From assembly GCA_028703175.1 (NCBI GenBank), contig JAQVNJ010000028.1, positions 1 to 52,518 of the forward strand: a stretch of DNA of 52,518 nucleotides, written 5' to 3'. The stretch's first letter is position 1; every line of letters starts with the position of its first letter. The position numbers and the translations under genes are program-made. Positions 45,507 to 52,518 of the stretch are shown one piece after another. The DNA is from JAAYCB01 sp012744395 (lineage in GTDB: Bacteria; Planctomycetota; Planctomycetia; Pirellulales; Thermoguttaceae). The notes below the pieces were generated by a model. That model searched no databases. It had not been told where the DNA came from and was given only the letters and a program-made list of their open reading frames with translations.

Positions 45507-46922
45507 ATGATGAGTGCAAGCCACAACCCGGACAAGCGAGGGCATTTCTCCCGCCGCGAGGCGCTGCGGCGCGGCGCGCTGGGGGCGGCCGGCGCGATCG
45601 CCGGCGGCGGCGCGCGGCGCCGCGTCTCGGCCGCCGAGGCCGAGAAGACGCCGGAACAGAAAGCCGCGGAGGATAAGGCCGCCCGAGACGAGGCCGCCAA
45701 GGCCAAGGCCAAGAAAGGCCAGACCAAGTCGGTCATCCAGATATTCTTGTGGGGCGGGATGTCGCAAAACGACACCTGGGACCCGAAGCCGGGCACGGGC
45801 TACGACTACTTGGGCGAGTTCGACAAGTTCATTCCCACCAACGTCGAGGGAATCCAAGTCAGCGCGCTGTTCCCGCAACTGGCCAAGCAGGCCGACAAGT
45901 TCTCCCTGATCCGCAGCATGACCCATGGCAACAACGGCCACGAGACGGCGGCCTACTTGATGCAGACCGGGCACAAGCCCGGCGGGCGGCTCGCCTACCC
46001 CAGCGTGGGCGCGATCTTCACCTTCTTCAAAAAAGACCAGTACAAGGGGCTGTTGCCCCCGTACATCGTCATGCTCCAGGCGGCGGGGAGGTTCTCCGAG
46101 GAGGGATTCCTCGGCCCCGCGTACAAACCCTTCGCCACCGGCGGCGATCCCAACGCAGACCGCTTCGAAGTCCAGGGAATCGTCAACCGGGGGATCGATG
46201 ATCGGCGGCAGAAGGCCCGCCGCGAATTGCTCGACAAGATGAATCTCTTGGGGTTCGGCCTTGCCGATGCCCCAGAGATGACCGAGGTCGAAACGGCCAA
46301 GCAGAAAGCCTACGGACTGATCCTGGGCCAGGGCAAGGAGGTCTTCAATCTCCAGAACGAGTCCGCGGCAATCAGGGACCGCTACGGGCGGAACACGTTC
46401 GGGCAGGAGTGCCTGGCCGCGCGGCGGATGGTCGAGGCCGGCGTCCCCTACATCACGATCAGCTTCCCCGGGGGTTGGGACACGCACGCCAACCACTTCG
46501 CCACGATGCGGCGGCAATGCCCCATGCTGGACCAAGGATTGGCAACGCTGCTGGCGGACCTGAGTGAACGCGGCCTGCTCGACAGCACCTTGGTCTGGTG
46601 CACCGGCGAGATGGGTAGAACGCCCAAGGTTTCCTGGGAGCCGCCCTGGAACGGCGGGCGGCATCACCATGGGGCGGTCTTCACCGTGCTCGTCGCGGGG
46701 GGCGGATTCAAGGGCGGGCGCGTCGTCGGCGCGTCCGATGAAAAAGGTGAACAAGTCAAGGAACGGCCCGTCTATCCGGCGGACCTGTTGGGCAGCATGT
46801 ACCTGCTGGCCGGCATCGACGCCGGCGCCAAGCTGCCCCATCCCTGGGGATTGGATGCCTACGTGTTGGACACCGAGAATGAAGGCATGCGGTCGGCCGG
46901 GATGCTCGAGGAGATCATGTAG
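45507..46922 (+). CDS. DUF1501 family protein, Tat-exported
   Basis: The 471-residue product has a Tat signal, SRREALRRGALGAAG at 15-29, and then an Ala/Lys/Glu linker (residues about 42-73) that resembles the coiled coil of the upstream protein. The DUF1501 core shows FLWGGMSQNDTWDPKPG, SMTHGNNGHETAAYLMQTGH, FPGGWDTHANHF and TGEMGRTPK. DUF1501 proteins are distantly related to sulfatases and alkaline phosphatases, but activity is not established. AAGGAG is upstream of two adjacent ATG codons (45507, 45510). It is 83 bases after the DUF1549 gene, the usual planctomycete pairing. Confidence 0.92.
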   Translation: MMSASHNPDKRGHFSRREALRRGALGAAGAIAGGGARRRVSAAEAEKTPEQKAAEDKAARDEAAKAKAKKGQTKSVIQIFLWGGMSQNDTWDPKPGTGYDYLGEFDKFIPTNVEGIQVSALFPQLAKQADKFSLIRSMTHGNNGHETAAYLMQTGHKPGGRLAYPSVGAIFTFFKKDQYKGLLPPYIVMLQAAGRFSEEGFLGPAYKPFATGGDPNADRFEVQGIVNRGIDDRRQKARRELLDKMNLLGFGLADAPEMTEVETAKQKAYGLILGQGKEVFNLQNESAAIRDRYGRNTFGQECLAARRMVEAGVPYITISFPGGWDTHANHFATMRRQCPMLDQGLATLLADLSERGLLDSTLVWCTGEMGRTPKVSWEPPWNGGRHHHGAVFTVLVAGGGFKGGRVVGASDEKGEQVKERPVYPADLLGSMYLLAGIDAGAKLPHPWGLDAYVLDTENEGMRSAGMLEEIM

Positions 46923-47043
46923 GCATCCGTGGTATTCGGCGATTGCGGGCGAGCGGGCGGCCGCCAGGCTCTGTCCGCCGCGCCCGAGCGCGGCACTGGC
47001 AGCATTTTTGCCGATGCCGAAACGGCAACAATGGAGGAACTCA

Positions 47044-49350
47044 ATGAGTAGTTTCCAAAGGCTTCCGATCCTGGCACTGGCAATTCTCGTCGCCGCGGCT
47101 TCAGCGGCCCGGGCCCAATCCCAGTACATCGGCTATGTCTATCCCGCCGGAGGCCAGCAGGGCACGACCTTCCCGATCAGGCTCGGTGGACAAGGGCTCG
47201 CCCAGGTCTCGGGGATCATCGTCAGCGGGGAAGGCGTTTCCGCGCGGATCGTCGATTACTACCGGGTGATGAACAACCAGGAACTCAGCTTGCTCCGGCA
47301 GCAGCTGAACGAGTTGAAGAAGGCGCCCACGGAGGTCGACGACGCGATGGCCGCCAGGATGGCCTCGTTCGAGTTTCCCGCGCCCATCGGCCCGGATGCC
47401 GGAACCGTCGAGGTCCAAGGGATCGTCTGCCCGGCCTGCGGACGCCTCAATCCGCTCGATGCCACCGTGTGCAGCAACTGCAATGCGAATCTCCCGAAAC
47501 CCAAAGCCCCCAAACCGGGCGAAACGGAGGCCAAGGCCAAACCGCCCGAGACCAAGAAAGAGCTGGCAAAGCAGCATCTCATCAAGCGGATTGAAATGCG
47601 GTTCGCCGAGGATGAACGCACCCCGGCTGTTCGCTCCCAGACCGAACTGGTCTTCGCCGAGGTCACCGTGGCCTCCGACGCAAAACCGGGCCGGCGAGAG
47701 ATCCGCGTGGTCACCAGGCGGGGCGTCTCCAATCCGCTTCCCTTCTACCTCGGCCAGGTGCCCGAGGTTGCCCGCAAGCCGATGAAAACCTGCCCGCTGC
47801 CGGTCCTCGGCAAGGAACACCTGGCCCAGCGCAAGAGGCCGCCGGAAGAAGAAGAAATGAGCATCATCCTGCCCTGCACGATGAACGGCCAGATTGCCGC
47901 GGGCGAGGTGAACCGGTATCGCTTCGAGGCGGCCAAGGGACAGCGCCTGGTGATCTCCGCCAAGGCCCGCGACCTGGTCCCCTACGTGGCCGACGGCGTT
48001 CCCGGTTGGTTTCAGGCCGTCCTGAGGCTCTGCGACGCCCAGGGCAGGGAACTGGCATACAACGATGATTTCCGTTTCAACCCCGACCCGGTGATCTACT
48101 TCGAAGTGCCCGAGGACGGCGAGTATCTGCTCACGATCAACGAGGCGCTGTACCGCGGCCGCGAGAGTTTCGTCTATCGGATCACCATCGGCGAGCTGCC
48201 GTTCGTGACCGGCATCTTCCCCCTCGGCGGCCGCGCGGGCGAACCGGTCAAGATTCAAATCGATGGCTGGAACCTGGACCAGGCAACCATCGCGCCGCCC
48301 CCCCAAGACGCCAAGCCGGGCGTCCACCTGCTCGCCGCCGCCGCCGGAGATCTCCTCTCCAACCACGTCCCCTTCGCCTTGGGGACGTTGCCCGAGTGCC
48401 TCGACAACGAGCCCAATGACGAGCCGTCCAAGCCGCAAAAGGTGAATCTCCCGGTCGTCGTCAATGGCCGAGTGGATCGGCCCGGCGACTGGGACGTCTT
48501 CGAAGTGGAAGGGCGCGGCGGCGAGACAATCGCCGTGGAGGTGCACGCCCGCCGGCTCAACTCCCCGCTCGACTCCTTCGTCAAGGTGGCCGGCGCCGAC
48601 GGCAAAGTGATTGCCCTGAACGACGATCACTTCGACGCCGCCTCGGGAATGAACACCGACCACGCCGATTCCTACCTGATGGTCAAGCTCCCCGCCGACG
48701 GCAAGTACTTCGTCCATCTCGGCGACACGCAGCGGCGCGGCGGAAACGAGTACGCCTACCGGCTCCGCATCAGCCAGCCGCAACCCGATTTCGACTTGCG
48801 TCTGACCCCTTCGCGGATCGTCGTCCGCGGCAAGAGCTCGGCCGCGGTGACCGTCTACGCCATCCGCAAGGACGGCTTCGCCGGGCCGATCAAGCTGAGC
48901 TTCCAGGACTTGCCGGAGGGGCTCGAATCGTCGGGCGCCACGCTCGCCGCCGACAAACAGGTGGCAACGCTGGCGGTCAAGACCAGCTTGGCGGCGATGG
49001 AAGGACCGGTCAACCTGACCGTACTGGGCAGCGCGAAGATCGGCGACCGGGAAGTCGTCCACGAGGCCGTGCCGGCCGAAGACAAGATGCAGGCGTTCCT
49101 CTGGCGGCATCTGTTGCCCGCCGAAGACCTGCCGGCCCTGGTCTACGATCCGTCCTACCAACCACCCGCCGATCGCGTTCGCCCGCCGATCCGCGATGAG
49201 GACCGGCCGAAGGACTCGCAGCGCACGCTCCGCAGGGCCTCGGTCGACTACTACCTGCGGCAGATCGGACTCCTCTACCAGGAATGGTTCTTCACGGACG
49301 AATTCGTCAATCGCGAGATCGCCAGCATCGAGGCCCGTCTGATTCAATGA
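47044..49350 (+). CDS. Exported PPC-like beta-sandwich protein with an embedded zinc ribbon
   Basis: The 768-residue product has a signal peptide (LPILALAILVAAASAARAQ). Tandem beta-sandwich domains follow, of the pre-peptidase C-terminal (PPC) kind: INRYRF-type YRFEAAKGQRLVISAKARDL with YFEVPEDGEYLLTINEALYR, and NEPNDEPSKPQ through DWDVFEVEGRGGETIAVEVH with YLMVKLPADGKYFVHLGD. At residues 129-146 lies a Cys4 zinc ribbon, CPACGRLNPLDATVCSNC. This is unusual in a secreted chain. GGAGG lies upstream of the ATG. It is third in the DUF1549/DUF1501 cluster, where PPC proteins are common companions. An extracellular binding role is inference. Confidence 0.82.
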   Translation: MSSFQRLPILALAILVAAASAARAQSQYIGYVYPAGGQQGTTFPIRLGGQGLAQVSGIIVSGEGVSARIVDYYRVMNNQELSLLRQQLNELKKAPTEVDDAMAARMASFEFPAPIGPDAGTVEVQGIVCPACGRLNPLDATVCSNCNANLPKPKAPKPGETEAKAKPPETKKELAKQHLIKRIEMRFAEDERTPAVRSQTELVFAEVTVASDAKPGRREIRVVTRRGVSNPLPFYLGQVPEVARKPMKTCPLPVLGKEHLAQRKRPPEEEEMSIILPCTMNGQIAAGEVNRYRFEAAKGQRLVISAKARDLVPYVADGVPGWFQAVLRLCDAQGRELAYNDDFRFNPDPVIYFEVPEDGEYLLTINEALYRGRESFVYRITIGELPFVTGIFPLGGRAGEPVKIQIDGWNLDQATIAPPPQDAKPGVHLLAAAAGDLLSNHVPFALGTLPECLDNEPNDEPSKPQKVNLPVVVNGRVDRPGDWDVFEVEGRGGETIAVEVHARRLNSPLDSFVKVAGADGKVIALNDDHFDAASGMNTDHADSYLMVKLPADGKYFVHLGDTQRRGGNEYAYRLRISQPQPDFDLRLTPSRIVVRGKSSAAVTVYAIRKDGFAGPIKLSFQDLPEGLESSGATLAADKQVATLAVKTSLAAMEGPVNLTVLGSAKIGDREVVHEAVPAEDKMQAFLWRHLLPAEDLPALVYDPSYQPPADRVRPPIRDEDRPKDSQRTLRRASVDYYLRQIGLLYQEWFFTDEFVNREIASIEARLIQ

Positions 49351-49400
49351 GGAAGACAGCCAAGGCAAGGATAAGACGGATTCTTCATGAGCCAATCGTC

Positions 49401-49503
49401 AACCCGACGCGTAAGCCAGGCATCCTAACCCGACGCGTAAGCGAGGCATCCTAACCCGACGCGTAAGCGAGGCCCGGTAGCCTGACGCGTTTACGACAGC
49501 GCG
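49401..49503. repeat. 26-bp tandem repeat, three clear copies plus one degenerate
   Basis: Units begin AACCCGACGCGTAAGC and start at 49401, 49427 and 49453; a decayed fourth begins at about 49479 (CTGACGCGTTTACG). Copies differ at one or a few bases. There are no spacers of CRISPR type. It occupies the 355-base gap between the convergent PPC-protein and methyltransferase genes; nothing else is seen there. It resembles dispersed GACGCGTAAGC-type elements known to me from planctomycete intergenic regions. Confidence 0.85.
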
Positions 49504-49705
49504 CGACACTCGAAGAATCCCCGGCCGATAATCCGCGATAAGACGGGAACCCGTCCGAACATCGGGATCGTCCTTTTTTGCGCTCCGGCGCGCCGCGTGA
49601 ACGCGAGCCTCCGTTGGCCTTACTTCGACTGTTCGTCCAAAACACTCTGGATCTCGCCGCCGCGCAAGAGAACAAGGAGCGATGGAATCGCGCGGCAAGT
49701 CTCCC

Positions 49706-50398
49706 TCAACGTCCGCCGGCGACGTCCGTCGCCCCCGAGCCGCCGATCCGCTTGCGAATCGACCTTCGCTGGCGGGCGAGGAACCGCGTCACCGGTCTCT
49801 TGACGTGGAGAAAGAGCGCCAGTTGGGCGTTGGAGACGCCTGCGCAGCGCCTGCCACAGACGACCGAGTGCAGGCGATATCCGTCGAGGCGAACCTCCCG
49901 GAAACGGTCCGGCTTGCTTGCCGCAAGGAACACGCCGGGCGCGATCGGGTCCGACTCGATCACCCCGATCGCCATGTCGGCAAACAGGACCGCGATGTCT
50001 TCCGGCTGATAGCGCCAGAAGTCGCATGGGTAGCCATGATAGCGGAACCCGATCGAACGCGTGGTCGCCAGCAGGATCCCGCCGGCGGCAAGAACTCCCT
50101 TCAGGTTGCCGACGGCGCCTCGCCAATCGCGAACGTGCTCGAGCACCTCGGTGCAGACGACGGCATCGAAACGCCCGGCTCCGAACCGCTCAACAAGGCC
50201 GCCGATATCGCAGATCAGGTCAACCCCCGGCCCCGGCGCGATATCGACCCCCAGATATTCGCTCGGCTGCATGCTCTCCACCAGCCGCCGCGCCGATCCG
50301 TTGATGTTCCGCGCGCCGACTTCAAGTACGCGCCGGCCTCGCACAGCGCTTTCGGCGAGGTGGGCTTGGACGAACTGGAGGCAGGCGTGGTTGCACAC
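49706..50398 (-). CDS. Class I SAM-dependent methyltransferase
   Basis: The 230-residue product has a Rossmann-type methyltransferase pattern. Motif I is RRVLEVGARNINGSARRL, which lacks the usual GxGxG. A motif II-like acidic residue follows in YLGVDIAPGPGVD, and the motif IV region is RFDAVVCTEVLEHV. GGILLATTRSIGFRYHGYPC and DFWRYQPEDIAVLF follow. These match a known subgroup of methyltransferases that modify small molecules or glycans; the substrate is unknown. The C-terminal Arg-rich tail (FLARQRRSIRKRIGG) is noteworthy. It is divergent from hemL and not in an obvious operon. Confidence 0.82.
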   Translation of the reverse strand: MCNHACLQFVQAHLAESAVRGRRVLEVGARNINGSARRLVESMQPSEYLGVDIAPGPGVDLICDIGGLVERFGAGRFDAVVCTEVLEHVRDWRGAVGNLKGVLAAGGILLATTRSIGFRYHGYPCDFWRYQPEDIAVLFADMAIGVIESDPIAPGVFLAASKPDRFREVRLDGYRLHSVVCGRRCAGVSNAQLALFLHVKRPVTRFLARQRRSIRKRIGGSGATDVAGGR

Positions 50399-50540
50399 GG
50401 CGTTCGAAACGTTGGCGGCCTGGGCAATTCCATTCAGCGCGGCGGCCGTCGGCCGGGCCGCTTGCCGTTCACACGGCTATGATCGTCGAACCCGGCCGCC
50501 GATTCAAGGGCGCAATCCGGGAATCAGCGGGAGCCGCCAC

Positions 50541-50570
50541 TGGCCAGCCAACCGGGCGATTGCGTAGAAT
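50541..50570 (+). promoter_or_regulatory. Candidate sigma-70 promoter of hemL
   Basis: TGGCCA at 50541-50546 and TAGAAT at 50565-50570 are separated by 18 bases, 127 bases before the hemL start, within the 298-base divergent gap. No element was found for the methyltransferase on the other strand. Confidence 0.35.
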
Positions 50571-50696
50571 CGGCAGTGGTCCGCCCCGCGGGGGCGGCCG
50601 GCGATCGAAACAGCGCCGCGCGGGGATCGAGGCAACCCGGCCGCTTCGGGCTGCCTGGCCGTCGGGCGGGACGCCAACGAACAAGCGAGGCACTTG

Positions 50697-51995
50697 ATGA
50701 AGCACGACAACAGCCAGCGGATTTTTGCCCGGGCAATCCGGTTGATGCCCGGCGGAGTGAACAGCCCCGCCCGGGCCTTTGGCGCGGTCGGCGGCCAGCC
50801 GATCGTCTTCGCGCGAGGGGAGGGCGCCCGGCTGTTCGACGTCGACGGCAACAGCTACATCGACTACGTCGGCTCCTGGGGGCCGATGATTCTCGGCCAC
50901 CGCCACCCGGCCGTGATCGCGGCCCTGGAAGAAGCGCTGGCGCGCGGGACGAGCTTCGGCGCGCCGACCGAGGCGGAAAACGAACTGGCCGAGTTGGTCA
51001 TCGAGGCGGTTCCCTCGATCGAGAAAATCCGCCTGGTCAACTCCGGCACGGAAGCCACAATGAGCGCGATCCGGCTGGCGCGCGGCTACACCGGGCGGGA
51101 GATGATCGTGAAATTCGCCGGCAATTATCACGGCCATGTCGATAGCCTGCTGGTGGCCGCCGGCAGCGCGGCGGCGACGTTCAGCGTGCCGAACTCGCCG
51201 GGAGTGACCGCGGGAACGGCCAAGGACACGCTCGTGCTCCCCTACAACGACCCCGGGGCCCTCGAGCAGGCCTTCGCGTCGCATGGCGATCGGATCGCGG
51301 CGGTAATCGTCGAGCCGGTCGCCGGCAACATGGGCTGCGTGACGGCTCGGGCGGAATTCCGCCAGGCCCTGCGGGGATTGACGGAGCGGCACGCCGCGCT
51401 GCTGATCTACGACGAGGTGATGAGCGGTTTCCGCGTGGCCTACGGCGGAGCCCAGGCCGCGCTGGGAGACCGGCCCGACCTGACCACCCTCGGCAAGATC
51501 ATCGGGGGCGGTCTGCCGGTCGGCGCCTATGGGGGCCGGGCGGAGATCATGGATCACGTCCTCCCCGCCGGCGGAGTCTTCCAGGCCGGCACGCTCAGCG
51601 GCAACCCCTTGGCCGCCGCGGCCGGAATCGCCACGCTCAAGGTCCTCCGAGACGGCAACCCGTATCCGCGCCTCCAGCAGCTTGCCACGCGTCTGGTATC
51701 CGGCCTGGAGGGCGCGGCCGGGCGGGCCGGCATCCCCGTCTCGATCGGCTGGTTCCAGGCGATGATGACCCTGTTCTTCAGCGGCGAGGATGTCGTGGAC
51801 TGGGAGACGGCAAGCCGCTGCGACACGCGCCGCTACGCCCGCTATTTCTGGGGACTGCTCAACCGCGGCGTCTACATGCCGTGCAGCCAGTTCGAGGCCC
51901 TCTTCCTGTCGGCCGCCCATACGGAGGCCGATATCGACCAGACGGTGCGCGCCGCGGAAGAGGTCTTCGCTGAACTGGCCAGTCCCGACGCCTGA
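50697..51995 (+). CDS. hemL: Glutamate-1-semialdehyde 2,1-aminomutase
   Basis: The 432-residue product is the PLP enzyme that converts glutamate-1-semialdehyde to 5-aminolevulinate in C5 haem synthesis. Hallmarks are the N-terminal LMPGGVNSPARAFGAVGG, RLVNSGTEATMSAIRLARGY, NYHGHVDSLL, LLIYDEVMSGFRVAYGGAQ and the PLP lysine K267 in TLGKIIGGGLPVGAYGG. The C-terminal GVYMPCSQFEALFLSAAHTE also fits. ATG 50697 was chosen because GAGG lies 7 bases upstream; TTG 50694 precedes it. It is followed after 324 bases by a tRNA, not by an obvious partner gene. Confidence 0.97.
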   Translation: MKHDNSQRIFARAIRLMPGGVNSPARAFGAVGGQPIVFARGEGARLFDVDGNSYIDYVGSWGPMILGHRHPAVIAALEEALARGTSFGAPTEAENELAELVIEAVPSIEKIRLVNSGTEATMSAIRLARGYTGREMIVKFAGNYHGHVDSLLVAAGSAAATFSVPNSPGVTAGTAKDTLVLPYNDPGALEQAFASHGDRIAAVIVEPVAGNMGCVTARAEFRQALRGLTERHAALLIYDEVMSGFRVAYGGAQAALGDRPDLTTLGKIIGGGLPVGAYGGRAEIMDHVLPAGGVFQAGTLSGNPLAAAAGIATLKVLRDGNPYPRLQQLATRLVSGLEGAAGRAGIPVSIGWFQAMMTLFFSGEDVVDWETASRCDTRRYARYFWGLLNRGVYMPCSQFEALFLSAAHTEADIDQTVRAAEEVFAELASPDA

Positions 51996-52130
51996 CCCAG
52001 AGCCCCGCGGCATGAATCGATGGTTTCAAATCGGGGGGACCGCACGCCCCGCCGGCCTCGTTGCCGGTTCGGGCGGCTGGGCGGACGTTCCGGCCGAATA
52101 TGTTGCGGAAAAGGAAATCGCGTGGCAGCC

Positions 52131-52159
52131 TTGCGTTACCTCGCGCTGACTATTAGAAT
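52131..52159 (+). promoter_or_regulatory. Candidate promoter upstream of tRNA-Pro
   Basis: TTGCGT at 52131-52136, a 17-base spacer and TAGAAT at 52154-52159 lie 160 bases before the tRNA. A 45-residue frame at 52012-52149 in the same gap looks like chance. Nothing else is recognised between hemL and the tRNA. Confidence 0.35.
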
Positions 52160-52319
52160 GCGGTTCGTGGGTCGCCGGAGGCCCGTGCTGGCCCGGCAGC
52201 AACAAAACGACAGCCCCCGCCGGGGTGTCCAGAAGACGCGGTGGTGGCTGCGTTCGGGCGCGGGTCGGGTTTCCGGGGTAATCCGAGGTAGACCACGCAT
52301 TGCCGATGATCTGCTGAAC

Positions 52320-52394
52320 CGGGGTGTGGCGCAGCCTGGATAGCGCGTCTGACTGGGGGTCAGAAGGTCGCTGGTTCAAATCCAGTCACCCCGA
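52320..52394 (+). tRNA. tRNA-Pro (anticodon GGG)
   Basis: A full cloverleaf is readable. The acceptor arms are CGGGGTG (52320-52326) and CACCCCG (52387-52393), with discriminator A. The D arm is GCGCAGCCTGGATAGCGC. The anticodon arm is TCTGA-CTGGGGG-TCAGA with GGG at loop positions 34-36. The T arm is CTGGTTCAAATCCAG. The 3' CCA is not encoded, so it must be added after transcription. Confidence 0.93.
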
Positions 52395-52403
52395 CTAAAA
52401 CGC

Positions 52404-52440
52404 AAAGCCTTCCGTAGCAATGAGTTACGGAAGGCTTTTG
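52404..52440 (+). terminator. Strong rho-independent terminator after tRNA-Pro
   Basis: AAAGCCTTCCGTA (52404-52416) pairs with TACGGAAGGCTTT (52426-52438), 13 bp with a loop of about 9 bases, followed by T bases. It starts 10 bases after the tRNA end. The last 78 bases of the window contain nothing recognisable. Confidence 0.88.
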
Positions 52441-52518
52441 GTCGTCATAAAGAGCTATATTTACACCTTCCTTTCGGGTCTCGGGCTACCAGGGGGGGCT
52501 ACCGTTGTGGTCAATCAC

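Noticed and set aside
49401..49503. CRISPR array
   Set aside because: The 26-base units are directly adjacent with no unique spacers and no cas genes are nearby.
52012..52149. 45-residue frame after hemL
   Set aside because: Short, no ribosome site, no recognisable motif; it overlaps the candidate tRNA promoter.

Overview
The window is high-GC DNA that reads as a Planctomycetota genome, most likely Pirellulales-like and probably from a metagenome assembly, because it carries a 10-N gap at 28113-28122. The lineage call rests on several gene families typical of that phylum. These are a DUF1549/DUF1553 protein next to a Tat-exported DUF1501 protein, a GAF-HlyD adaptor with a PqqD-like/M50-type partner, giant beta-rich envelope proteins, an S1 protein starting MVNRNLIR, and many GTG starts.

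Layout. 1-6200: a divergent export locus, with a minus-strand GAF-HlyD adaptor, a second HlyD adaptor and the start of a PqqD-like (probably M50) protein, opposite a plus-strand TolC-type outer membrane protein. 6613-7134: a RimI-like acetyltransferase. 7256-17888: two translationally coupled giant exported proteins of 2397 and 1148 residues that together hold three copies of one module. 18203-18991: an inositol-monophosphatase family enzyme. 19137-19337: a candidate small structured RNA with its own promoter and intrinsic terminator. 19375-22827: an unknown protein, glucuronate isomerase (uxaC) and an ECF sigma factor.

22897-33882: a minus-strand type IV pilus / type II secretion assembly cluster in the order PilM-PilN fusion, PilO-like, PilP-position protein, PilQ/GspD secretin. 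The PilP-position gene is broken by the assembly gap. 34405-41151: a GH38-like protein that seems to have lost its catalytic aspartate, then housekeeping genes cmk, rpsA and a primary-type sigma factor. 42031-49350: a three-gene exported cluster of DUF1549/DUF1553 with a huge periodic coiled coil, DUF1501, and a PPC-like protein with a zinc ribbon. 49706-52394: a methyltransferase, hemL and tRNA-Pro(GGG) with a strong terminator.

The most unusual items are the three-module giant protein family, the roughly 98-residue periodic coiled coil in the DUF1549 protein, the GH38-like pseudoenzyme, the candidate ncRNA, and the restyled PilMNOPQ cluster. All functional names come from reading motifs by eye; no database search was run.
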